Below are positions 6,461 through 14,073 of a stretch of 64,000 nucleotides of DNA, piece after piece. This DNA is from Pseudorhodoplanes sp049324435 (GTDB taxonomy: Bacteria; Pseudomonadota; Alphaproteobacteria; Rhizobiales; Xanthobacteraceae). The translations under genes and the position numbers were made by a program. The stretch spans positions 108,398 to 172,397 of the forward strand of contig JBMOOQ010000048.1 of assembly GCA_049324435.1 (NCBI GenBank), given 5' to 3'. The stretch's first letter is position 1. Each line of letters starts with the position of its first letter. Below the pieces are notes generated by a model. The model worked only from the letters and a program-made list of their open reading frames with translations. It was not told the origin of the DNA and searched no databases.

Positions 6461-7510
6461 ATGCGCGCTATCACCATTCTTCCCGGTGTTGCCGGTTCGC
6501 TCCGGCTCGATGACATTGCGGAGCCGCCGCTGTCCGACGGCAGCATTCTTGTCCGCACCCGGGCTCTCGGCATCTGCGGCACCGATCATGAAATTCTCAA
6601 TGGTTTATACGGCTCCGCTCCCGCGGGCGCAGAGCGGCTGGTGCTGGGCCATGAATCGCTTGGCATCGTTCAGGAAGCGCCGGACGGGTGCGGCTTTGCC
6701 GCCGGCCAACCGGTCGTCGGCATTGTCCGCCGCCCGGATCCACTGCCGTGTCCGTCCTGCGCGGCGGGCGAATGGGACATGTGCCGCAACGGCGGCTATA
6801 CCGAACGCGGCATTAAGGAGCGGCACGGTTTTGGCTCCGAGCGTTTCCGGATCGAGCCCGGCTTCGCGGTGGCCGTCGATCCCGCTTTGGGGCTTGCCGG
6901 TGTATTGATGGAGCCAGCCAGCATCGTTGCCAAGGCGTGGGATCATGTCGAACGTATAGGGCGGCGGTCACAGGCCTGGTCACCCGGCAATCTGCTCGTC
7001 ACCGGTGCCGGCCCGATCGGTCTGCTGGCCGCGTTGATGGGACGGCAGCGCGGACTCGAGTTGCACGTTCTCGATCGTCACAAAGAGGGACCGAAACCCG
7101 CGCTGATCCGCGACCTCGGCGGGACGCATCATGTGGAGGCGCGGTCCCTGTGCGATCTGCGGTTCGACATCGTTATGGAGTGCACCGCGGCACCTGCGCT
7201 GATTGTCGAAGCGATGGCGCGCTGCGCGCCATCCGGAATTGTCTGCCTTCTCGGCGTATCGGCCACCGGGCTGAAATCCGAATTCGATATCGGTGGCTTC
7301 AACCGCAAGCTCGTGCTCGGCAATGAGGTCGTATTCGGCGCGGTGAATGCCAATCGGTCACACTACCGGCAGGCGGGAGAAGCCCTCGCGCGCGCCGATC
7401 GCACATGGCTCGACCGCTTGATTACACGCCGCGTTCCGCTGTCGCGCTGGCGCGACGCCTTTACGCCGACACCTGACGATATTAAAGTTGTTCTGGAATT
7501 TTCAGAATAG
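6461..7510 (+). CDS. Zinc-dependent MDR dehydrogenase, glucose 1-dehydrogenase-like
   Basis: A 349-residue medium-chain dehydrogenase. The catalytic zinc site is in GICGTDHEIL with GHESLG. The structural zinc Cys cluster is in LPCPSCAAGEWDMCRNGGY. A Rossmann GAGPIGL motif follows near residue 180. The pattern with EPASIVAKAWDHVE is that of archaeal-type glucose 1-dehydrogenase rather than plain alcohol dehydrogenases. It probably oxidises a sugar at the expense of NAD(P). ATG at 6461 was preferred over GTG at 6449. The exact EcfG promoter upstream ties it to the stress response, perhaps for NADPH or compatible-solute metabolism (inference). Confidence 0.85.
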   Translation: MRAITILPGVAGSLRLDDIAEPPLSDGSILVRTRALGICGTDHEILNGLYGSAPAGAERLVLGHESLGIVQEAPDGCGFAAGQPVVGIVRRPDPLPCPSCAAGEWDMCRNGGYTERGIKERHGFGSERFRIEPGFAVAVDPALGLAGVLMEPASIVAKAWDHVERIGRRSQAWSPGNLLVTGAGPIGLLAALMGRQRGLELHVLDRHKEGPKPALIRDLGGTHHVEARSLCDLRFDIVMECTAAPALIVEAMARCAPSGIVCLLGVSATGLKSEFDIGGFNRKLVLGNEVVFGAVNANRSHYRQAGEALARADRTWLDRLITRRVPLSRWRDAFTPTPDDIKVVLEFSE

Positions 7511-7548
7511 CCGAGTTGCTTGTGTATGCTCCGCGTCCGCGAACGCCG

Positions 7549-7698
7549 CTAGACGAAGCCGAGCCAGAGCAGACCAAGCGCCACGCCGACCATGGCCACA
7601 CTCACGACCAGAACGACCCGCACCGGACGATCGAGGTAGCCCTGACGTGCTTCGACCGGGGTCAGTTCTTCCCTTTCTTGCTTGCGTCGCCAGATCAT
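7549..7698 (-). CDS. Small single-pass membrane protein, EcfG-controlled
   Basis: A 49-residue protein with a charged N-terminus (RRKQEREELTPVEARQG) and one C-terminal membrane helix (VRVVLVVSVAMVGVALGLLW). The start has AAGGAG 9 nt upstream. An exact EcfG promoter lies 47 bp before the start. Similar 'ELTPxEARQG' tail-anchored peptides occur widely in Rhizobiales; function unknown. Confidence 0.75.
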   Translation of the reverse strand: MIWRRKQEREELTPVEARQGYLDRPVRVVLVVSVAMVGVALGLLWLGFV

Positions 7699-7744
7699 CG
7701 ATACCGAGCTCCTTGCAATCGCCTGCGCGGCAGGCACAATTGGC

Positions 7745-7769
7745 AACGCTTCGCCTGCCCCCCGGTTCC
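7745..7769 (-). promoter_or_regulatory. EcfG-type promoter for the 49-residue peptide (exact consensus)
   Basis: Minus strand: GGAAC at 7769-7765, 16-nt spacer, CGTT at 7748-7745. Confidence 0.8.
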
Positions 7770-7850
7770 TGACCGATGCCGCCACATTGACGCCCGAAAC
7801 TGCTATGGTCCTCTGCGCAATTGGGGCCAGCAGGAGCTAGAGGAGATTGC

Positions 7851-8411
7851 ATGACTTCGTCCCTGATCGTTCTCATCGTCATTGTTGCGCTCGTCTTCTG
7901 GGGCATCTCGATTTACAACGGGCTGGTCGCGATGCGTCAGCGCGTCAATCAGGCCTTTGCCGATGTCGATGTGCAGCTCAAGCAGCGCCACGACCTCATT
8001 CCCAATCTCGTCGAAACCGTGAAGGGCTACGCGACGCACGAACGCGAGACGCTCGACGCCGTCATCAAGGCACGCAACGCGGCGATTGCTGCGCAGGGGC
8101 CGGCCGCCCAGGGCGCTGCGGAGAATGTGCTGAGCGGCGCGCTGCGCCAGCTCTTCGCGCTCGCCGAGGCTTATCCGGACCTAAAGGCCAACACCAATTT
8201 CCAGCAGCTTCAGACCGATTTGGCCGATATCGAGAACAAGATCGCCGCGGCCCGCCGCTTCTTCAACAATGCGGTGCAGGAATACAATACCGGGATCGAA
8301 AGCTTTCCGGCTGTGCTGGTCGCCGGATCGCTCGGCTTCCACAAGCGCGAATTCTTCGATCTTGGCGAGAGCCGGCCGCAACTCGAACAGGCTCCGCAGG
8401 TCAAGTTCTGA
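7851..8411 (+). CDS. lemA: LemA family protein
   Basis: A 186-residue protein with an N-terminal membrane helix (about residues 3-22) and the LemA helical bundle (NQAFADVDVQLKQRHDLIPNLVETVKGYATHE, then RRFFNNAVQEYNTGIESFP). It starts at the ATG preceded by AGAGGAG. The next gene, 57 bp downstream, encodes an M48 membrane protease; LemA-HtpX pairs are a frequent operon, thought to act in membrane quality control. Confidence 0.95.
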   Translation: MTSSLIVLIVIVALVFWGISIYNGLVAMRQRVNQAFADVDVQLKQRHDLIPNLVETVKGYATHERETLDAVIKARNAAIAAQGPAAQGAAENVLSGALRQLFALAEAYPDLKANTNFQQLQTDLADIENKIAAARRFFNNAVQEYNTGIESFPAVLVAGSLGFHKREFFDLGESRPQLEQAPQVKF

Positions 8412-8468
8412 GCGCGGTGTCGTGGCACCATGCGGCGGCTTAATGCCGCCGCGGCGGGGCATTGAATC

Positions 8469-9596
8469 ATGGCGGCCTACGGCCTCTACACGCATATCCG
8501 GAGCAATCGCCGCCGCTCGATCGCATTGCTGGTCGGGCTGTTCTTCCTCGTCTTTCTGATGACTTTCGCCGGCGCCCTGATCGCGGAGGCGTTTATCGAC
8601 GGCCGTGCTTCATTCGATGAGGTTGTTGCGCGCGCCTGGCGCGATTTGCTTCAGTCGGCGCCGTTTGTCGCGATCGGCACGGCTGTCTGGATTTTGATCG
8701 CGTACCGTTTCCATCAAAACATGATCGACGCGCTGACCGGCGGACACGAGGTCACGCGGCGTGAGCAGCCGCGGCTTTACAATCTTCTGGAAAATCTCTG
8801 CATCTCGCGCGGCATTCCCATGCCAAAGCTGAAGATTATCGACAGTCCGGCGCTGAACGCCTTCGCCAGCGGTCTCAACCAGAAGCAATATTCTATCTCG
8901 GTAACAAGCGGTCTCGTTGAGCGGCTGAACGATGCCGAGCTCGAAGCCGTGCTGGCACACGAATTGACCCATATCCGCAATGGCGACGTGCGCATGATGG
9001 TGATTGCCGTCATCATCGCCGGCGTGATTTCGTTCGCCGCCGAGATTTTCTTTCGGATCATGTTTCGCGGCGGCATGCGGATGGGCGGCGGCAGCTCGTC
9101 GGGCAGCAGCGACCGCAAGGGCGGCGCGGGCGCAGCGATCCTGCTTGCGGTGGTGCTGATCGCGGTTGCCTGGTTTCTGTCACTCGTGATCCGGTTCGCG
9201 CTGTCGCGCTCGCGCGAATTCCTCGCCGATGCCGGTGCCGTCGAACTGACGAAAAATCCCGACGCCATGATCATGGCGCTGCGCAAGATCGAGAATCGCG
9301 GCGAACTTCCGGGGGTCACATCGGCGGTGATGGAGATGTGCGTCGACAACCCGCGCTCGGGTTTTGAGGACATGTTCGCGACCCATCCTTCGATCGATAG
9401 CCGCGTCGATGCGCTGGTGCGCATGGCGGGCGGCCGCGATCCCGGACCGATCGCGGCTTTGCCCGAGCCTGCGGACAGCGGGCAGGCCGCGGAGGACAAT
9501 TCGCGCGGCTCGACAGAGGGGGCAGAGGGTCCGTGGAGCGATCCGCAGCCAACGTCAAATGCCGGGGCCGGGCCGTGGAGCCCGCCGCGCGGATAA
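8469..9596 (+). CDS. M48 family membrane metalloprotease (HtpX-like)
   Basis: A 375-residue integral membrane protease. Two N-terminal membrane helices (about 15-45 and 65-90) precede the zinc site HELTH (in AVLAHELTHIRNGD). Two more hydrophobic helices follow (about 178-195 and 218-245), then the third zinc ligand region SREFLADAGAVEL. The C-terminal 60 residues are low-complexity and Pro/Gly rich. HtpX-type enzymes degrade damaged membrane proteins from the cytoplasmic face. It is encoded with lemA. Confidence 0.92.
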   Translation: MAAYGLYTHIRSNRRRSIALLVGLFFLVFLMTFAGALIAEAFIDGRASFDEVVARAWRDLLQSAPFVAIGTAVWILIAYRFHQNMIDALTGGHEVTRREQPRLYNLLENLCISRGIPMPKLKIIDSPALNAFASGLNQKQYSISVTSGLVERLNDAELEAVLAHELTHIRNGDVRMMVIAVIIAGVISFAAEIFFRIMFRGGMRMGGGSSSGSSDRKGGAGAAILLAVVLIAVAWFLSLVIRFALSRSREFLADAGAVELTKNPDAMIMALRKIENRGELPGVTSAVMEMCVDNPRSGFEDMFATHPSIDSRVDALVRMAGGRDPGPIAALPEPADSGQAAEDNSRGSTEGAEGPWSDPQPTSNAGAGPWSPPRG

Positions 9597-9606
9597 GGCG
9601 GTATGA

Positions 9607-9810
9607 TCAGAACCGGTATATGCCCGTGTGCGGGTCGCGCCGCAGCGTCGGATGCTGAGCGCGTTCCGCCCGGCTTGCGGCGGGGGCAAGGCGGGCCTCG
9701 TCAAGTTCTTCCTTGACGCGCCCGAATTCGCGCTTGGCGAGCTTTGCAATCGCGAGGCCAGCAACGACACCGGCCGCCCACATCACCAGTCGAGGAACGA
9801 TCGGGATCAT
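9607..9810 (-). CDS. Hypothetical small membrane-anchored protein
   Basis: A 67-residue protein with one N-terminal hydrophobic helix (IVPRLVMWAAGVVAGLAIAKLA) and a charged helical tail (REFGRVKEELDEARL) ending DPHTGIYRF. It lies 24 nt downstream of the S49 peptidase gene on the same strand, so is probably cotranscribed. I do not recognise a characterised family. Confidence 0.7.
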   Translation of the reverse strand: MIPIVPRLVMWAAGVVAGLAIAKLAKREFGRVKEELDEARLAPAASRAERAQHPTLRRDPHTGIYRF

Positions 9811-9834
9811 TTTGGCCCCCTTTCGAAATTCGCG

Positions 9835-10734
9835 TTACAAGCCGTAACGGGCCCAGATTGCCCGCTGTTCTGCCGCCGATAGAAGATCGGCGGCCAATCC
9901 TTCACCGTCCGCAAACACCGGACCGAAGCGCAAAGGCGTCGGCGTGCCCATCCCGAGCAACCGGCGTCCGAACCAGCCGCGCTCGGCGATCAGCGGCAGA
10001 TGCACCTTGTCGCCGAACCGTGAGCGCAGGAGCGAACGGACCTCGCCAATGCCATCGACCAGACCGAGCCGATGAGCTTCCTCACCGACCCAGTATTCCC
10101 CCGAAAACAAGGCCGATTCGGGGCTTGTGAGCCTGGCGCCGCGACGCTCCTTCACGAGCTCAATAAAGCCTTCGTGAATGTCCTCCTGGATCGCCTTGAT
10201 GTGGGCGACATCGGCCGGGTTCTCGGGAAGGAACGGATCGAGGATCGCCTTGCGGTCGCCTGCGGTGTAGATGCGCCGCTCGACGCCGAGCTTCTCCATC
10301 GCCTTGTTGAAGCCGAAGGTTGCGCCGACCACGCCGATCGAACCGACGATCGAGAACGGATCGCAATAAATCTCGTCACCGGCGCAGGCGATCATGTAGC
10401 CGCCGGACGCGCCCGCATCCTCGATAAACACAATCACCGGAAGCTTCTTCTCTTCGGCCAGTTGCCGTATCCGGCGAAAGATCAGGTGAGACTGAACCGG
10501 CGAGCCGCCCGGCGAATTGATCAGGATCGCGACAGCCTTGGCCCGGCGCATCGCAAAGGCGCGATCAAGCAGTCGCGACACGCCGGCAAGGGTGATGCCC
10601 GGCCGCAGCGGCGACGAAAAGCCGATGACACCAGTGAGTCTGACCACCGGAACCACCGGCGTATCGCGGCGCAGCCGTGCGGGAAGAAGGGATTCAAAAA
10701 ATTTGCGGACCTGTTCGCCGGAAATCTCTGCCAT
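9835..10734 (-). CDS. S49 family serine peptidase (SppA/SohB-like)
   Basis: A 299-residue peptidase of the short S49 type. The Lys/Ser dyad region is visible as AKAVAILINSPGG and IEDAGASGGYMIACAGDEIYCDPFSIVGSIGVV, where the Ser in GASGGY is the nucleophile. No strong N-terminal membrane helix is present. Related enzymes cleave leftover signal peptides or membrane peptides. Confidence 0.93.
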   Translation of the reverse strand: MAEISGEQVRKFFESLLPARLRRDTPVVPVVRLTGVIGFSSPLRPGITLAGVSRLLDRAFAMRRAKAVAILINSPGGSPVQSHLIFRRIRQLAEEKKLPVIVFIEDAGASGGYMIACAGDEIYCDPFSIVGSIGVVGATFGFNKAMEKLGVERRIYTAGDRKAILDPFLPENPADVAHIKAIQEDIHEGFIELVKERRGARLTSPESALFSGEYWVGEEAHRLGLVDGIGEVRSLLRSRFGDKVHLPLIAERGWFGRRLLGMGTPTPLRFGPVFADGEGLAADLLSAAEQRAIWARYGL

Positions 10735-10875
10735 CGAAATTCCACCTCAACTTCTTTTGAACGGCGGTTTGTGTGCGCGCTTACACAACATTAACGGAAA
10801 CGCAGTGTGAATGGGTCCTTGGGAACGGGCCGGCAATTTACGGATTGATCCGGCCATGGTGCGGGACACAAGGCC

Positions 10876-10974
10876 ATGAAAATCTATATGTTGATCCTCC
10901 TGCTCGGTGCGATCGCGACATTTGCTCACATGTCGACACTGTCGCAGTCTCCTAAGTCCGAGCGGTTAGGTTAG
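10876..10974 (+). CDS. Possible 32-residue membrane peptide
   Basis: A short frame encoding a hydrophobic helix (MLILLLGAIATFAHM) and a polar tail, ending 4 bp inside the convergent methyltransferase gene. The upstream CAAGG is only a weak ribosome site. Many Rhizobiales chromosomes carry such peptides, but there is no firm evidence of expression. Confidence 0.35.
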   Translation: MKIYMLILLLGAIATFAHMSTLSQSPKSERLG

Positions 10975-11738
10975 GCTGCATTTTGCTGCGCTGTCGGCAA
11001 CGCGGCGCCGTGGCGCAGGATCGCCTCCGCTTCCGCGCTAGGCCGTGACGCTTCGTCGTTCAAAATCAGGGGGGACAGCGTTCGCGGAGGCGCAGTACCG
11101 CCTTTCACGCCAACCGCAATCACCCGGATCGCGGTACGCTCCGGTGCCGGAACCACCGGCAACATCGAGACCGTGCCAAAGCCGGCTGTCTCCAACGCTT
11201 GCCGCAACTGGGCGAGCCGTTCCGCCCGCCAGATCAGCGTGACCGCGCCCCCGTCGCGCAACGCGGTGCGCGCGTTGTTGATCCAGCGCGGCAAGAGGTC
11301 CGGGCCGGCAGCGTGCGCGAGCCGGCGTCCCGCATCGGCCGATGGCTGAAGACGGCTGTCATTGAAGGGCGGATTCATGAGAATGTGGTCGAACGGTCCC
11401 GCACGAAGCGGCGTTGTGACGTCCTGAACCACGGCGCGGGCGCTGTTGGAAAAGCTGTTGCGGTGGATATTTTGCTGCGCCAGCGCGCAGAGGGCGGGGT
11501 CGATTTCAAACAGCGTGACGTCGATGCCAGGCACCCTTGCGAGCAGCGCAAGGCTCGCCGCTCCGACCCCCGCGCCGAATTCGGCGACGCGATCCCCGGT
11601 TCGCGCAGGGACGGCTGCCGCGAGCAGGATGGCATCGTGACCGAAGCGGTGGCCGCGTTTGGGCTGCAAAAGGCGCAGACGGCCATTCAGGATGCCGTCA
11701 TCGGTGGTTTCGGCGGCGGGCGCATTGGGCGTGGTCAT
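10971..11738 (-). CDS. SAM-dependent methyltransferase, tRNA1(Val) m6A37 type (TrmN6-like)
   Basis: A 255-residue class I methyltransferase. It has QPKRGHRFGHDAILLAAAV at the N-terminus, the SAM motif VAEFGAGVGAASLALL (about 50-65), the acidic motif LFEIDPAL, and catalytic NPPF (HILMNPPFND), which marks N6-adenine methyltransferases such as YfiC/TrmN6. The order of motifs fits modification of A37 in tRNA-Val. It overlaps the DUF2007 gene upstream by ATGA, so they form an operon. Confidence 0.85.
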   Translation of the reverse strand: MTTPNAPAAETTDDGILNGRLRLLQPKRGHRFGHDAILLAAAVPARTGDRVAEFGAGVGAASLALLARVPGIDVTLFEIDPALCALAQQNIHRNSFSNSARAVVQDVTTPLRAGPFDHILMNPPFNDSRLQPSADAGRRLAHAAGPDLLPRWINNARTALRDGGAVTLIWRAERLAQLRQALETAGFGTVSMLPVVPAPERTAIRVIAVGVKGGTAPPRTLSPLILNDEASRPSAEAEAILRHGAALPTAQQNAA

Positions 11739-11965
11739 GATTTTTGCGGACGCAACTCCTGACCCAGACCGGCGTCGGTGAGGAGCTGGCGCGCCTCGTG
11801 TTCGGAGGCGTCGTCGACCAGAATCCTGCGCGGCAGCATGCCGATCGATCCCTCCAGCACACTCATGTTCTGGTCGAGGACGAGATAGGGGATATGGGCG
11901 CCGGCGAAAAGCGCCTCGATGGCACTGATCAGCACCGGGTCGTTGGTACGAACGATTTCACGCAA
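11735..11965 (-). CDS. DUF2007 domain protein
   Basis: A 76-residue protein with the DUF2007 pattern (IVRTNDPVLISAIEALFAGAHIPYLVLDQNMSV... RRILV). This is a small ferredoxin-like fold often labelled putative signal-transducing protein. The start is taken as TTG at 11965 because homologues begin with this segment; upstream residues up to 12100 look non-coding. It is cotranscribed with the tRNA methyltransferase (4-bp overlap) and divergent from the polyprenyl synthase gene. Confidence 0.75.
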   Translation of the reverse strand: MREIVRTNDPVLISAIEALFAGAHIPYLVLDQNMSVLEGSIGMLPRRILVDDASEHEARQLLTDAGLGQELRPQKS

Positions 11966-12144
11966 AGGTTCGATCCTGCCGATCCTGAACCGGTTGCCGC
12001 GGGTCGTCCACGCAATCCGGGGCCGCAAACGCGATTGCCCTGCTTCCGCATTGGCCGGAAATAGAGTATCGCGGCAAAGCAGCGCACTTGCCTGCCTCAT
12101 ATAGCGTTTCTATTCTGGTTTTGTCTGGTCCGGGAGTGCCTCGT

Positions 12145-13155
12145 TTGGCTGTCGTTATCCCCTTTGAATCGCAGCCACAGGCTTCGATCAACCGGCTCGT
12201 CGAGCTGGTCGCCCCGGATATGGAGCGCGTGAACGCGGCGATCCTGGCGCGGACCGGCTCACAGGTCACCATGATACCAGAGGTTGCAAACCACCTGATC
12301 AATTCGGGCGGCAAGCGGTTGCGTCCGATGCTCACACTCGCAATGGCGCAGCTCTCAGGGTATGACGGCGACGGCCATATCAAGCTCGCGGCGGCGGTCG
12401 AATTCATGCACACCGCGACGCTGCTGCATGACGACGTCGTCGACGAGAGCGAGATGCGGCGCGGCAAGCTCGCGGCCCGCATGCTCTGGGGTAACGAAGC
12501 GAGCGTGCTGGTCGGCGATTTCCTGCTTGGCCAGGCGTTCCGGATGATGGTGGACGTCGGCAATCTGCGCGCACTCGATATCCTGTCTCAGGCCGCCACC
12601 GTGATTGCCGAGGGCGAGGTGATGCAACTCGCCGCCGCCAAGAACACTGCGACCACCGAGGACGAATATCTCGCAGTCATCCGCGGCAAGACCGCGGAAT
12701 TGTTCGCGGCGGCCTGCGAGGTCGGGCCGGTGCTGGCCGGCCGCGCCAAGGCCGATCTCGCCGCCTGCCGGTCCTACGGAATGAATCTCGGCATCGCCTT
12801 TCAACTGGTGGACGATGCCCTCGATTACGGTGGCAAGTCCGCCAAGCTCGGCAAGAATGTCGGCGACGACTTCCGTGAAGGCAAGATCACGCTGCCGGTG
12901 GTGCTGTCGTTCCGCCGCGGCACTGCCGAGGAGCGTTCGTTCTGGACCCGGTGTCTGGAGCAGGGAGCTGCGACCGACGCCGATCTCGATCGGGCGATCA
13001 CCCTAATGGGCAAGCATCGCGCGCTGGAGGACACGATCGGACGCGCGCAGCATTATGGTGCTATGGCGATCGATGCGCTGGCGCTGTTTCCGCCATCACC
13101 GATGAAAGCGGCGCTGGAGGAGGCCGTCGCCTTTTGCCTCGCGCGGGCCTATTGA
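12145..13155 (+). CDS. Polyprenyl (octa-/decaprenyl) diphosphate synthase
   Basis: A 336-residue trans-isoprenyl diphosphate synthase. It has both aspartate-rich motifs: the first in LLHDDVVDE (about residue 93) and the second in FQLVDDALDYGG (about residue 220), plus GGKRLRP for substrate binding. Product chain length sets the ubiquinone tail, probably Q10 in this group. The start is TTG at 12145, with GGGAG 9 nt upstream, giving the usual alphaproteobacterial N-terminus AVVIPFE. The frame is open further upstream without support. Confidence 0.93.
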   Translation: MAVVIPFESQPQASINRLVELVAPDMERVNAAILARTGSQVTMIPEVANHLINSGGKRLRPMLTLAMAQLSGYDGDGHIKLAAAVEFMHTATLLHDDVVDESEMRRGKLAARMLWGNEASVLVGDFLLGQAFRMMVDVGNLRALDILSQAATVIAEGEVMQLAAAKNTATTEDEYLAVIRGKTAELFAAACEVGPVLAGRAKADLAACRSYGMNLGIAFQLVDDALDYGGKSAKLGKNVGDDFREGKITLPVVLSFRRGTAEERSFWTRCLEQGAATDADLDRAITLMGKHRALEDTIGRAQHYGAMAIDALALFPPSPMKAALEEAVAFCLARAY

Positions 13156-14072
13156 CCGACTTTGCGTTCGATCGCTCCCAATTCGGTCGCCTGCACCCAC
13201 CAGTCCGGCTGGGCCTGAGCAAGCTGCGCTGCGGCCTGCTTTGCCTCTTCCATAGAAGCGAACAATCCGAAACACGTCCCGCCCGAGCCGCTCATGCGCG
13301 CAAGCCGGCATGTCGCGATTTGGCGCAGCGCGGCCAGTGTTTCGCCGACCGCAGGAAACAGCGACAGCGCTGGGGCCTCTAGGTCGTTCGCGGAGGCCGC
13401 CAGCGCGTCAAGCAAATCCTCAACATTCGGCCGTCCGGCCTCGGCGCAGCGTGACGCGGGATCGTCCCCCGCCGCCGGAACTGTACCCGCTCTTGCAGCA
13501 GCCAGCGCGCCGAAGACGTTCGCCGTCGGCACCGGGACGCCGGGATTGACCAGCACGGCGGGCAGGGCGGGCAGCCGCAGCGGCGGCGACAGCACGTCGC
13601 CAATCCCGCGCATGATCCTTGGGCGAGGATCGAGACAGACCGGAACATCGGCGCCGCTCGCGCGCGCGGCACCCATCACGCGGCGATCCTCCACCGGAAG
13701 ATCGTTGAGCCCTGCGAGCAGGCGCAGTGCCGCCGCAGCGTCGGACGAGCCACCGCCTAGTCCGGCGGCAACCGGAATCCGCTTTGTCAGGTGAAATTGC
13801 CCGGTGCGAAGACCTGCGATTTGCGCCTGCAGGGCGCGCGTCGCCTTGAGAACGAGATTGTCGCCGGCCGGTCCGGCGTTAATCGCAGTCGGCCCGTCGA
13901 CCTCAAGACCGAGCGGTGCATCCGGGTCGAGCCGCAACGCATCGCCCGCATCGGCGAACACCACGAGGCTTTCGAGATCGTGATAACCGTCCGGCCGCTT
14001 GCGCAGAATGCGCAGCGTGAGATTGATCTTGGCCGGAGCGAATTCGACTCGCTCCGTCGAGCCTGCCGTCAC
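13149..14072 (-). CDS. ispE: 4-diphosphocytidyl-2-C-methyl-D-erythritol kinase
   Basis: A 307-residue GHMP kinase of the MEP isoprenoid pathway. It has FAPAKINLTLRI with Lys/Asn at the active site, the ATP-binding PVAAGLGGGSSDAAAALR, and the C-terminal RMSGSGGTCFGLF. A GTG at 14072 follows the TPR-gene stop by 1 nt, so it was chosen as start; the open frame extends to 14129 but only by overlapping the upstream gene. It ends convergently with the polyprenyl synthase (7-bp overlap), another isoprenoid gene. Confidence 0.94.
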   Translation of the reverse strand: MTAGSTERVEFAPAKINLTLRILRKRPDGYHDLESLVVFADAGDALRLDPDAPLGLEVDGPTAINAGPAGDNLVLKATRALQAQIAGLRTGQFHLTKRIPVAAGLGGGSSDAAAALRLLAGLNDLPVEDRRVMGAARASGADVPVCLDPRPRIMRGIGDVLSPPLRLPALPAVLVNPGVPVPTANVFGALAAARAGTVPAAGDDPASRCAEAGRPNVEDLLDALAASANDLEAPALSLFPAVGETLAALRQIATCRLARMSGSGGTCFGLFASMEEAKQAAAQLAQAQPDWWVQATELGAIERKVGQ

Positions 14073-14073
14073 G

